A stretch of 46,274 nucleotides of DNA from Spongospora subterranea f. sp. subterranea (taxonomy: Eukaryota > Endomyxa: Phytomyxea > Phytomyxea > Plasmodiophorida), in assembly GCA_049724395.1 (NCBI GenBank), contig JAUGWO010000272.1, forward strand, positions 1-46,274. Reading direction: 5' to 3'. Positions 34,342 to 45,950 of the stretch are shown here, piece by piece; positions within the stretch are counted from its first letter, which is position 1; each line of letters begins with the position of its first letter. The notes beneath the pieces are model-generated. The model was not told the origin of the DNA and searched no databases. It saw only the letters and a program-made list of their open reading frames with translations. The position numbers and the translations under genes were made by a program.

Positions 34342-35600
34342 AGACGCCATCAATTGAGATATTCGCGGGATTGGTAATTCGATGAAGTGACGAAAAAGTA
34401 GATGCGCGCGGAAGGAAGAGACCGTTGAACGCTTGCTGAGGCATGGATATATTGCAGGGATCAGCTCGACCGGGCATCAAATCCACATCAACACTCGCAC
34501 ATAGTCTCTTAAGCAACCTACAGAAACCTTGAAATACACACTCGGACAAATTTGGAAAAATTCGAACATATCTAACGTGGACAACGATGGCAGAGCATGC
34601 GACGCGACAAGCGAACCGATGCGCTTCGTTCTCGCCGCCAAGATCTCGGCGTCAGTTTGTACTGGGCGCTCCTGGACAGAATTTCCGCAAATAATCACGC
34701 GCGAAACCCGTCGTAAAAGCTCTAGCGTGCTCTCACCCCCAACCATTCCTGACGACAACGATTGAGACATACACACACATGAGAAGAGGGCGAACAACCT
34801 GTAATGTGATCGACCATTAGATGAGGCAATATGGAACTGTCGCCACAATTCAACCCAGAAACTAATAATACGAATTTGTCATCGTCGATAATCGGTCGAG
34901 GAATCTGGTTGTGGTTGGGTGTGATAAAGTCTTTTACGTAGAAATGCCCATTGGGAAGGATTCTTCCGCGAACACCCATTACCAACCCGGTTATCATCTT
35001 CTTCACGTCAATATCGCCCGTTAATGTCAACCTTGCGTGTTCGTCTTCTAATTCGACATGATCATCATCGGATACAAAGCATCCATTCAACGACGTCTTA
35101 TTCAAGATCACTTCCCGCAAATTCGCCTGAATACGAGACTAGATGAATATGAGAGGAGATAAACAGAGGTGGGTCGTTACGTCATTCGCTCGATATTCAT
35201 CCAGGATAGAGGGTTTCAGTTTCATATTTTTATAGATGGTTCCAACAATAATGCAGTCGATGTCCCCTTCAAGTTCCAACAGCGTTAGGCACAACTTCAC
35301 CTGGGAGAACATCAAATTTTACATTGAAAACAGTGGAGGAATCACAACTTTGCGTTCGTCAATATTGGAATTGCAGGCGGTGAATATGCACTCTCGAACC
35401 AGAACGAGCCGGCAGAAATATATGGAAGCAAACTGCTGAGCTAAGGTCGACTTGCCAAGGGCAAACGCTGAATAAAAATACAAGGTGAGTTATAGATTAT
35501 TACTGACATTGCGGATGAATTGACACAAATGTTGAAAATTCGAAGAAACGCATTTGTCTGTTCAACAAGATAACACACTAAACAGAAGACGCAGATCTAA
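34268..35600 (-). CDS. POLD2: DNA polymerase delta small subunit (POLD2/p50), 3' truncated
   Basis: The - strand blocks follow human POLD2: LAQQFASIYFCRL (human RQYAHIYATRL), LELEGDIDCIIVGTIYKNMK then LKPSIL (human CVVVGTLFKAMPLQPSIL), DDDHVELEDEHARLTLTGDI then DVKKMITGLVMGV (human [32 protein letters not shown]), DKFVLLVSGLN, RVSRVIICGNS (human HVSRVILAGN), VDVDLMPGRADPCNISMPQQ (human VDVMPGEFDPTNYTLPQQ) and NISIDGVSLLGTSGKN (human ATIDGVRFLGTSGQN). POLD2 scaffolds the lagging-strand polymerase through an OB fold and an inactive calcineurin-like phosphoesterase domain. The frame stops 15 residues after GTSGKN. The remaining 100 or so residues of the phosphoesterase domain (human PHVYFCGN region) were not found to the left, where minisatellite begins. 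Either the gene is broken, or the true 3' exons lie elsewhere or were lost in assembly. The N-terminal start, near 35600, is not fixed. Confidence 0.85.
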
Positions 35601-35659
35601 AGAAAGATGAAACCTTCATGATGATACTGAAGAACTGAGGACATCCGTTCCACAGGGTC

Positions 35660-36590
35660 ACGCTCTCTGTCATTATTTGCCATCTCCTCTAACGATACCG
35701 GGCTGTCTATGTCCATACTGGCGCCATCCCGATCCCGAAGCAGGCCCCCAATCATGGTTTGTCGGGGCGTCAGGAGCTCAGGATATTACAGGTCCGGCCG
35801 GTACACACAACACTCACCGGCCACCTGATCATCTACCGGACGGGTTGCGCTCGTTGGCAACAAAACATACTTGGTCGGGTAATCGAGGAAAGGTTGTTCC
35901 GGGCAATTCGGTAAGATTCGATGCAAAAGGAACTACAAGCAAGTCGGTGGCTGAGACCCAACTGACTATCTCATCTGAGGCCGAACAATCTTCGATGTTC
36001 CTACCAGGTTGTTTAGCAATGCGGCTTGAAGGAATTCGGTACCGTCCATGAACTTTCGTCCATGTCAAGATACTGTGAAGATCAAAACATGCTCAGGCGT
36101 CCAAGTCGTTCACTATTCACAGAATAGTTGACAATAATCAACAGCAATTGTTTTTTTATTCCACCTCTTTCTAACCTGTAGTTTTATGAAAGCAAAAAAT
36201 GCTTGATATGTTAGAAGAGGTCACGATTCCGTATCTTTGGCGACCAAATCGCCTCTGCCCAACCTGGTTTATCATCACACACGGGTAGGTCGAGACGGGT
36301 TCAATGATGTACAGGAGTTTGATAGGTTGGCGAAACGTCGTGAAAAACAGCATTTTATGTGCAGGTACAAGCTGCTCGATCAGCTTTAACTGCACCAGAT
36401 TCGTACAGGCTGAAAAAATCTACCTGATGTTGCTTTCGGGAATGTCTCAATTGCTCTTTCAAATACCGAACGTCTTTGAATCGTTTATTGTGTCGTGCTT
36501 GAAATAGTTGGAGTTGACAGTTCAGCAAGCGATCATGTTCTGATGACGGATGTTCGATTGAAGTAAAGAAATGTTTACGTCCCATCTCTG
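35660..36590. other. Unassigned stretch between POLD2 and the copia element
   Basis: A + frame at 35677-36051 and - frames at 36068-35829, 36395-36171 and 36585-36355 overlap. The last (LNCQLQLFQARHNKRFKDVR then YLKEQLRHSRKQHQ) looks like a charged helix. No family is recognised, and parts may belong to the flank or the 5' end of the neighbouring element. Confidence 0.35.
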
Positions 36591-39500
36591 TAAACCCTGT
36601 GCAGCGGAAGGTTTTTCATCCTTGATCAGCTTCGTTTACAACACAGTGCCGAACCAAACGAATGTCTGGCACATGGAACACCTGCTGCTGCACAATACTG
36701 ATTACACCGATCTTGGAAAAAATCTCGGGAACGAATCGGTCATTGACTTTCTTGACAGAAAGAATGAGCTGTATTTGACCTTGAAAGGCAGCAAGCTCGT
36801 CGCTTTGCAGTCGTCAGCACCGGTCAATGTGATTCTGGTCTGCACAAGACACAAGTTTGAAGTCTTGTTGAGGCTTGCAGTCGCAACTCCTCAAAAATCG
36901 AGTTAGACGACCTTATCAGCAGGCGGAAATCGCCCGAGCCAATCAAATCCGAAGTTGCTGTGAAGACGGCCACTATTGCCTGCAATTTCTGCAAAAAGCC
37001 GCACGTTGTCCGATGTTGGAAGAAACACTCCCACTTAAAACCAGACTTTCGAGGTGCCAATTAGGCGAAGTGTGATTCGGATTCACTTTATGACCAGTGT
37101 GTTCCAAAAAGGGCGACGATGGGCGGCTGATTCTGGATGGTACCAAACATGTGCATGGCTGGTCATCGGGAGGGGAACACCCACAGCGCACATGATTTTT
37201 TTCCAAAATCCATTGTTGCAGACATCAGCATAATACGAGCAGTTCGGAAAGGGGATAGTTAAGCTAGGTGAACGAGAGACGTTGAATGTGTTCTTCATGT
37301 TCCCGAGTATGGGAGACATTAATTCGTTCTCAGTTGTGGTCGCAGTAAAAGGTGGTCGCACGGGGACGTTTGATGAAAACAAAATGGCAGTGGATTGACG
37401 CAAACGGTCAACTAATCATTAAGGGTGTGCTATGCGATGACATCTACACCTTTAACGAAGGCTCGTGTGGGGAGATTGCCCATAAATCGATCCCACAACA
37501 GACAATGATATCATGTTATGGCACGATCGCCTTGGACATAGATGACTGAAGGGATAGAGTTTCAGTCAAATGTCCCTTATTGCTCAGAACAAGATCTAGC
37601 TGAGCGGGGACATGGTATCAATATGAACTCAGCTCGAGCGATGATACAAATGGCCTAAACGGTTTATAAGGCTCGCCATCATCACGGCAACACATAAGGG
37701 CGATGCTGCCCAAACAGCTTATGGGGCTCGCCATCATCACAATATTGGGAATCTATGTCCAGATCCTGCAGACAAGTCCACCACCCCTCACCAGCGATCA
37801 AAGTAATCTGTGCTCGACCGTTCATGTCTTCGCAGGGTTGGATGTGACGCATATGCTCAATATTCCAAGAGATCACAGGACAAAGGCGGTGGCGAAGTCC
37901 AAGAATATGTATTTGTAGGATTTTTTAACGAAACCGGGTTTGGTAACCAATCTCAAGAAAATGGGTTTTCACAAGATGACGAAGTTCCAAATCAGGGTCA
38001 AGATGAAGACTACCAACTGGAAGAAGCTGAAACTGAGAGAGCGATGATGATAACGATAATCTGCCAGATGACAATAATAGTGACGAAGACATTGAGGAGG
38101 AAGGTGCTGTCAATTATAATGGGGACGATTTCAACCAGGGAGAGGTTGATGAAAGGAGTGTCATCAATGGGAGAAGAATTCGCAATCAACCTGAGAGATA
38201 TGGAGATCTAGGTCACGACAATTGGTCAAGAATGGCGACGGCGACAGATCAAGACATATACGAACCTCAAATCTACGAAGAGGCAATGAACGGAGAGCGA
38301 AAGACGCATTGGCTGCAAGCAATCAATCACGACCTGGAAGCATTGATTGATCACAAAATTTGGGAAGAGAGGATGGAATTGCCCAAGGGAGCGAGAGCCA
38401 TTGGCTGTCGACGGGTATTCAAGGTCAAAAAGGAAGTCAATGAACACATACAGTACTCGCCAAGAATTGTGGTAAAAGGATTCAGTCAACGACGAAAGGG
38501 AATAGAGTATCACAGCACATACGCCCCTGTCGTTCGAGGTGATATTCTACGATTGATTCCCTCTTTATCAGAGAACATTGTAGTTGATCTGATGGATGTC
38601 GTAACTGCATTCTTGATTGGAGCCCCTACAGGAAGATATCTATATGCAGATCGCCGAAAGGAATAGCAACCCGTTCCAAGTTGTTGAAGTCACTATACGG
38701 GTTGAAACAAGCGCCAAACGTGTGGCATAATCTCATCGAGGATTTTATTTGCCACAATTTCTCAGCAAAAATGAAGTTAACGGTCATATCTGTACGTCAA
38801 GAGAAGTGGTTACCAGTTCGTTATAATGCCCCTGTATGTTGATGATCTGGTCTTCGTTGGTCAAAGAAGGTTGATTGATCAGACAAAGGCCGAGCTCTGC
38901 AAGGAATTCAAAATGAAAGGTCTGGGGTCTTGTACAGCAATATTTAGGAATTCAGGTCTACGTTAAGGACAATAAGGTTCCTCACTCAAGAGAAGTTTGC
39001 TGAGCACATTTGGAAACCACAAGCCACATCAAGCTGTTATAGGACTTGTATTAAGTAAAGATATGGAGCCCAATACAGCCCAATATCAGTGTCAAGAAGG
39101 AAGACGCGACCATGGGCTATAGAACAGTGGGGAGCCTACTCTACCTGCTTCATACCCGACATGATATCGCCTATTCAGTCGGGCAACTACCAAGGATTTG
39201 TGCAAAACCCCCGGCCCATTGCACTTTGTAGCACTAACGGATTCTAAGAAACCTTCAAGGTACAAGAAATTTTGGTGTCTTTGCCTTTGGGGACTCTGAT
39301 TGGGCAGGATATAAAGACACAAGAAAATCAGCACCAGGGTACGTCGTAATGCTCAATGGAGGGTTTGTAGCTTTCAAGTCCAGACGACAACGATCATGTG
39401 CATCAAACCGTGCGCCGCATCACTTGTCGGATGTGAAATAGTTTGGTTGAGAAATGAAGGACCTTGGATTTGAGCAAAATAGGCCAACAGTGTTAAATAT

Positions 39501-39720
39501 GGACTAATAACAAGGATCAATAGCGTTCCTGAATAACCAAGATGGGCATTTTTCAATAAAGAATATTGATCTTAGAGAAAATTTGACCGACAACGTATAT
39601 CTCAAGGACAAATCACGACGGTGTGACTCCTTGAAAAAAAAATCTCGCCGACATTTTTACCAAAGCTCTGTGCAAAGACAGGTTCTGTTAAATTAGGTCG
39701 AACCTCAATATGAAGGCGAG
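36590..39720 (+). mobile_element. Ty1/copia-type LTR retrotransposon, broken fossil
   Basis: Parts lie in the usual copia order on the + strand. A Gag-like region ends in a zinc-knuckle-like cluster (CNFCKKPHVVRC, near 36986-37021). A possible protease region follows, then an acidic linker with the copia-type RNQPERYG (near 38180). Next is reverse transcriptase (WLQAINHDLEALIDHKIW, GCRRVFKVKKEV, RIVVKGFSQRRKGIEYHSTY, APVVR, with the VDDLVFVG catalytic box near 38840) and an RNase H region (near 39300-39400). The copy is clearly broken, with several disruptions, and much of the integrase is not recognisable. I found no matching long terminal repeats, so the outer limits are estimates and the copy is probably old. 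It sits among other mobile debris. Confidence 0.9.
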
Positions 39721-39732
39721 TTGATTATGTGA

Positions 39733-40050
39733 ATGGTTTCCCTTGATATTTCGATCAACGCGATATCCGTCGCGCTGATAGAAAATTTCACTCGTATATT
39801 CCATCTTCAACTCTGCGAGCTTGGACGTGGCCTGATGGCAGTGCAACGGTTCGCCATCGGTGAAGCCATCGTGCCGAAATCGGATGAAAAGCCGGAATCG
39901 CAGTATTGCGTCGATTTCGGGGCAAGCGCGAGCCCTGGATACATCGTGAAATCTGGAAGAGAGCTCACATCATTGGTGATCCATTCCTGTTTTCTTAACT
40001 GCGCGATGATCGTGACGATGCGCCGGATGGGACGATCAGCGCCCATCTGA
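39733..40050 (+). CDS. SET-domain-like protein fragment
   Basis: This 105-residue frame contains LGRGLMAVQRFAIGEAIV, close to the opening motif of SET domains (GRGLFA-x-x-x-x-x-GE-x-I), and later LVIHSCFLNCAMIV, which resembles the NHSCxPN core of the active site. The spacing between the two is short compared with a full SET domain of about 120 residues. No cysteine-rich post-SET region follows in frame. It may be one exon of a lysine methyltransferase or a captured, decayed fragment between two retroelements. The initiator at 39733 is ATG, but an upstream exon is possible. Confidence 0.42.
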   Translation: MVSLDISINAISVALIENFTRIFHLQLCELGRGLMAVQRFAIGEAIVPKSDEKPESQYCVDFGASASPGYIVKSGRELTSLVIHSCFLNCAMIVTMRRMGRSAPI

Positions 40051-40366
40051 TCGCCACAAGTACCATTATGCCTGGGCAACACGGAACCTTTGGTTTGAGT
40101 ACGCCTGCGTCCAATGCCTCCCGCTTGATAACGTCGAGCTGCACCAAGTGCACTGGCTATCGGCTCATGCAATCGACGGCGGGCTCGATAATCAGCGGCG
40201 AGTATGTTTGGGGAGGAAAAACACAATGACATCTGTATTTTGAACGATCGTCAAGATTGCCTGTTATAGGACTTGGGCAGCACACAAACCAAATTCGCGG
40301 TACTCTGTGGGATTCCCATCCATGTCCCAGACATGTTTGTGAATGAAGTGAATATCTACTTGGTTC

Positions 40367-41229
40367 TCATTGGGTTAGCTCTGCCAGTGCACATTCAGCA
40401 ACGGTGGCGTTTACTTTCTTGGCTTTTTTCGGGAGTGATTTGTTCATCCATGACAGTGAATCTGTCATAATGTGTAGGGGTATTTTTGTGCCTCGGGAAT
40501 CTTGGTTAATCGCTATATCTAGTCCTACGTTTAGCGCGATAATCTCACATTCGTACGAGGATGTCACTTTCGATCCTAATTTGATTGTTGTTTCCGTCTC
40601 CACTGCTTCGGTTTCGGGGTTGTTGCTCCTTGAGCGACTGTCGATCAGAAGTGCTGCTGCACCGCCACCCTGATCGCGTTTGAAACTTCCATCTGTCCAT
40701 AGCTCGATATCTGGGTTCTTTGGTATAAGTGTTCTTTTTTTGTGTTTCTTGATTGCCTTTTTTCTATTTGCTGTGTGGAATCTAACATTATATAGTCCCT
40801 CAAGGATATCGGCCGATATCTCTGTTCTCGCATGAATGTTCTCGTATCCTTCTGGTACTCTCTCTCTGAGTGCTTTCCGTACTTCTCCAAGTGGTGTCCA
40901 TCCATCACCTTCACCATTCCATTCTTTGTATCTCTCCCCAATAATGTCCCATTGGTCTGAGCAGCGAGTACTGTCATTTTTGTTTCAGTGATTATTCTAT
41001 CTCTCGACAGTGGGAATCCTGATATTGCATGAAATTATAGGTATTGGTGTTGATTTTGAACAACCTGTATTTATATGTTCTGATATAGTCCTTATATGCT
41101 GTCTCAATGGGTTCCAATGTCCTACTCATGTTCTTGTTGATTTCAACTGCCAACCAACTTCATAAGACTTAATCTCCGTTAGCCGATCGGCATTCCATTG
41201 TGCAATTCGATAGTTGTGATTGGCGACCT
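40367..41229 (-). mobile_element. Non-LTR retrotransposon (LINE) remnant, internally deleted
   Basis: On the - strand near 41229-41150, HNYRIAQWNADRLTEIKSYE matches the start of LINE apurinic endonucleases (RI-x-x-WN-x-x-x-L-x-x-K). About 450 bp further on, at 40710-40367, an RNase H domain reads IELWTDGSFKRDQGGGAAAL, SSYECEIIALNVGLDIAI and IPLHIMTDSLSWM, giving the D, E and D catalytic residues. RNase H at the end of ORF2 is typical of the I, R1 and related clades. The reverse transcriptase that should lie between is missing, so the copy has a large internal deletion as well as stops. No poly-A tail or target duplication was identified. The - strand orientation is opposite to the copia element. 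Confidence 0.78.
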
Positions 41230-41893
41230 TGTTTATGCCTCTGTGTTTTTTCTCAAATGTCCCGTATTTTGTTCTGTGTTGAAGTGGTTGGAAATACGGT
41301 TTGCTTTTTTCCTGGTCTCAGGTCGTAACGATATGGGTTTTGTTGGACGTTGTGTTACCAGTTGGTGTTTGGTAGTTGTGTTACAATTCACCAAGGATTA
41401 CTTGCCAATTTCCGAGCGCATCGTGTTGAGTGAATCAAGACAATGGTTTGCGCTTTTCCACCAAAAAGATTAGAGTGAGGTTGATTTGAGAGAGGAGGTG
41501 TATGTTTCCAGAAAGTGGTCGGAAAAGACTTGCGGTCTTATGTGCGATGCTGATGATCAACGTGATCCAAATTGGGTAATTACGTCTTGACCGTATCACG
41601 ACAGATCGAAACCGCAGGCAACCTCTTTACACAAATTGGTAGTCAATTTCGGTTGGATTATGATCAATGTTTGGTACTTGGCAACATGTTTGATGAGCAA
41701 TGGCGGCGAGATAAAATGGTCCCTGATCTCAAAAATGATCCCGTTCCTTCACGGAATGGTCACTTTCCGCACTGGTTGCCCTTTCGAAACTAGCAATGTG
41801 TGTGTGGCGACAAACCGAAATCTAATGTGTTTTTAAAATGGACCGAGTGAAGTCTTCCTAAAGAGCAGCAGTTTTATACATTGCGAGTCAAGG
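41230..41893. other. No recognised gene between LINE remnant and ankyrin gene
   Basis: The + frames at 41198-41473 and 41572-41793 show no family resemblance. The stretch may be further decayed element sequence. Confidence 0.4.
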
Positions 41894-44800
41894 CTACCGT
41901 TTTCGAAGAAGGTCAACAATTTTGGCGGTGATTGGTGTACACAGTTTTCTCTTCTCTTTCATAGCCAACTCCAGCGCTGTCGAGCCAAGAGCCTTGAGGG
42001 TGCGGGAGGCGCCTTTTTTTAAAAAAACCCGAACCAGATCGACCCTGAATTTTAGTCAGATTAGTCAATCAATCACAGGTGGTTGATCAGGCCTATGTTG
42101 CCCAACCGCTGTTGCGAAACTGAAAAATGTAGAGCAGTTTCGCCACACCAGTTTTGAATGTTGAGTAGTTGTTGGTCCCACGTTCCATAAACAATGTCTT
42201 GCGGTTTCCTGTGAGATTATTTTAACGATTTCGATGTTATAAACATAGGTGTGAACATGGACAGGCCACAAAGACTCAGCGATCCACCCAAGAAGCCAAA
42301 CCGTCTTTTCAGGTTATCCTGACACACTTGACGAAGAGCCTTTGCGTTAATTATATCGATTATGATCTGCTTACTTCTGTGAGATATAAATCAGATTATT
42401 TGACAAATATCGACACTCCATCAGTGTACAGGTTATGCTCTACCGCAAGGTGCAGAACAGTATTTTCTAAAAAGTCAAGAGCCTTGGGATTGGCGCCTCT
42501 ATCCAATAAATCCTTGATAACGTTTTCCCTAAAAAAATATTGTGATTAAGAATTAACATCATTGTCAAATACAAATTACGACCAACCGATTACATATAAC
42601 AGCTTTATGGAGAAGAGTGTGTCCATCACTGTTGTGGTGGTTGTAGTCCTTGTTTTTGATGGTCGAAATAATGAATTCGTCTGTCCTGTGAGCAATGTAA
42701 ATCATGTTTAAATATTTGATGAAGATTGAGCAATTTACAGAAACCCAGGCATATCGAAATGCAAGGGGGTGTTCCCATCATTATCCGCTAAGTACGGGTC
42801 AGCACCTCTTTCAAACAACACTTGGGCGATTTGGTGACTGCGACAAATCCCCATCCTGACAGTAAACTCTGTCACCCGCCAAAGACGAAACGCTAATAAG
42901 AGAGCAGTTTCGCCCTGATGGTTCCTCAAATTGATTATTTCGGACGCGGAAATCTGTCTGTGAGATGAATTCAGTGACTTGAATGTGCTAGAACCACATT
43001 TGAGCAGATACCGATTATCATGATTCCCTTCTGCATTCAAACATCCAGAAATTTGGGTGATTCCATTGTGGCCAAGATTATCGGCCGCTTTGGGCCGCGC
43101 AGCATCAAGTATATATTTGATTATCTGCTCATTTCTGTGAGATTCCAATCAGAACCATAATATTAGCAAGATGAACACCATACACGTCACTGAATACTGC
43201 TCGATGCAGTGCAGTATTTCCAGAATTGTCAGCAATCGTAGGATTGGCGCCTTTATCCAACAGATACTTGACCATCACTTCCCTAACAATGCATTTGTAT
43301 TGAAGGGCTGGTCAGTGTCCAACAAAAAAGCCTAACCGACGAAGCCTAATGGCAAAATGGAGAATTGTGGACCCATCATTGTATCGGTGGTTGACATCAA
43401 CGTTATGTATCATTGAGATTAAGATTTCGTCGGTCCTGATACAAAACCCCATTATTGACGGTTCACATCCAGACAGTTAACTTGTCAACAGCGCAAAATC
43501 AAACGCTAATGAGAGAGCAGTTTGGCCCTGACGGTTCCTCAGATTGATTATTTCGGACGCGGCAATCTGTCTGTGAGATGAATTCAGTGACTTGAATGTG
43601 CAAGATCAAAATTTGAGCAGATACCGATCATCATGATTCCCTTCTCCATCCAAACACCCAGAAATTTGGGTCATTCCATTGTGGCCAGGATTATCGGCCG
43701 CTTTGGGCCGCGCCGCATCAAGTATATATTTGATTATCTGCTCATTTCTGTGAGATTCCAGTCAGAACCATAATATTAGCTATTGAACAGCATACACTTC
43801 ACAGAGTAGTGCACGATGCAGTGCAGTATTTCCAGAATTGTCAGCAATAGTAGGATTGGCGCCTTTATCCAACAGATACTTGACCACCACTTCCCTAACA
43901 ATGCATTTGTATTGAAGGGCTGGTCGGTGTCCAACAAAAAAGCCCAACCGACGAAGCCTAATGGCAAAATGGAGAATTGTGGACCCATCATTGTATCGGT
44001 GGTTGACATCAACGTTATGTATCATTGAGATGAGGATTTCGTCGGTCCTGTGTTCACCTCATTGAATCTTTAAAATTGTGATATTTCATCAATTTACATG
44101 GATGTGTCGTGAAATGGCCCTAGGCGATTTTGATCCGTTATGGTGGGATCGGCACCTTTTTCAAACAGATTTTGAGCAATCTCAGCACTATTGATAAGAA
44201 AAAAGCTGAAAAATCTGATGAGACCTAGACAGTAAATTTGACCAACCTACGCCCAGCTGCCATAAAAAGAGCAGTTTGCCCGTCCTGGGCCCGCAGATTC
44301 ATTATTCCATCGCAATACAGATTAAGTATTTCAATAACGAGGTCTTGGTTTCTGTGAGATCAAAATCAGCCACTGAAATGTGCTGGATTGGCATTGAAGC
44401 AATATACAGGCCAGGAATCAATTTGTGAATTATACTCCAATAGAAGCGTTCCGTCATGCCACTTTGGAGCAGAAGGTGAGATGGTTTTGGCCTCCCCGCA
44501 TGAATGATATGAAGGATGATCTGCTGACTTCTGTGAAGCTTCAATCAGAATTCATGGTATATGAAAGATCAGTTCAGTATACAGGCCATTAACAATTGCG
44601 AGGTGCAGTGCTGTAAGGCCAAGGTGATCAGCAATAATGGGATTGGCCCCTCTGCCCAACAGATCCTTCACCACAACCTCCCTGAATTACCAGTTTTCTT
44701 GTGGCGCTGATCTGTGTCAATGAACAAAATTTACGACCAACCGTTTACATTTTATAGCAGTGTGGAGGAGTGTTGCCCCAATGTTGTTCCGGTGGTTGAC

Positions 44801-45950
44801 ATTCATATGTTGTATGCATGAGAGAATGATTTCGTCTGTCCTGTGAACACATTAGTACCAACTTTGATATTTGGTGAGATGTGGGCGATATACAATAAAG
44901 GTGGCATATTAGTGTGTAATGGGGTGTTCTCATCATTGTCCGTTAGAGATGGATCGGCACCTTTGTCCAACAGAATTCGGGCGATTTGAAAACTGGGGAA
45001 AAGGAAACACAAATTTGATGGCGCAAATAAGAATTAAACAGTAGATCTCAACCAACCGATGACCATCAATTGCCTGAAAGAGAGCAGTTTCCCCAAAATT
45101 GTTCCTGATATTGATTATATCCGATGTCGCCCCTTGATGGGCAAATGGACTCCTGTGAGATCAATCAGCAACTTCAATGATTTCGACAGACCGGTTAACA
45201 TATACAGGTCATTATGAGTTATTTTGCCACTAAAACACACAGAAGGTTCCGTTATCCCATTCTGGTCCAGAATATCGACCGTTTTTCGCCTCCCTGCATC
45301 AATTACATCTATAATTAACTCTTCACTCCTGTGAGATCTCAATCAGATGTGCTCTATAATCAAATAAACAGATTAGAGCAGTTTACAGGTTATTCTTTAC
45401 TGCAACGTGCAATGGCGTATTCCCATACTTGTCAGCAATCATGGGATCGGCCCCTCTGTCCAACAGACTCTTGACAATCAAGTTCCTATAAACCGGTACA
45501 AATCAATGACAGGAGATCAAAATCAATCAGTATATACGACCAACCGATTACAACGAACTGCCATTTGGAGTGGGGTATCACCAGCCGAGTTCTTAATATC
45601 AATAACTTGTGGTTTCAACATTTTGGTCTTGTCCACGATCTTGATGACGGCGATATTTCTGTAAGAACGTAAGATAAGATGTGATACAATGTGATGAGGA
45701 ATATAATACAGGCCCCGAAAAGCGGCGATGTGCAATGGAGTATTCCCATATTGATCCGTTAAAAATAGATTGGCCCCTCTGTCTATTATAATATTGGCGA
45801 CATTTTCCCTATTGACGTTGAAATGACCTAGAAAACAGAGCCTTTGTCACCTTTAGTTTACCGGTCGTAATGAAGTGCCATATTGATAGTTGTGGTGCAA
45901 AGCGTCGATGAAATACCCTGTGATGTTTTTAATTAGTGTAATATTGTATG
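41894..45950 (-). CDS. Ankyrin-repeat protein built from repeated exons
   Basis: Many - strand exons carry ankyrin repeat units, for example RGADPYLADNDGNTPLHFDM (near 42800), VNHRYNDGSTILHFAIRLRR and KGANPTIADNSGNTALHRAL (near 43990-43800), KGADPSLTDNDENTPLH (near 44950) and further ones near 45450 and 45750. A second exon type recurs as HRNEQIIKYILDAARPKAAD, HRSQQIILHIIHAGRPKPSH and HRSEELIIDVIDAGRRKTVD. A third type carries helix ends such as VVVKYLLDKGA. The last exon reads GASRTLKALGSTALELAMKE and stops in TAG (41894-41896 on the + strand). Ankyrin repeats bind proteins, and no catalytic domain or membrane segment is seen. Introns are about 50-60 nt, with TCACAG-type acceptors. The 5' end is not defined and may lie beyond the window. 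A 613-bp tandem duplication lies inside. Some exons may be dead, since copies differ in frame. Confidence 0.82.
42893..44050. repeat. 613-bp tandem duplication within the ankyrin gene
   Basis: Sequence from about 42893 to 43437 is repeated at about 43506 to 44050 with scattered differences. Long shared runs include GATTATTTCGGACGCGG, ATTATCGGCCGCTTTGGGCC, ATCAAGTATATATTTGATTA and GTATTTCCAGAATTGTCAGC. GATTCCA-ATCAGAACC at 43141 matches GATTCCA-GTCAGAACC at 43754. By eye the copies are above 90% identical over exons and introns alike, so the duplication is recent. It copies at least three exons with their introns. Confidence 0.95.

Noticed and set aside
34529-34765. + strand frame of 78 residues
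   Set aside because: It is the antisense shadow of POLD2 exons that align clearly on the - strand.
37925-38113. Serine/leucine-rich - strand frame
   Set aside because: It is the antisense of the acidic linker in the copia element.
39807-40232. 141-residue - strand frame
   Set aside because: It lies opposite the SET-like frame, contains Arg/Pro/Ser-rich sequence of the kind seen in antisense frames, and matches no family.
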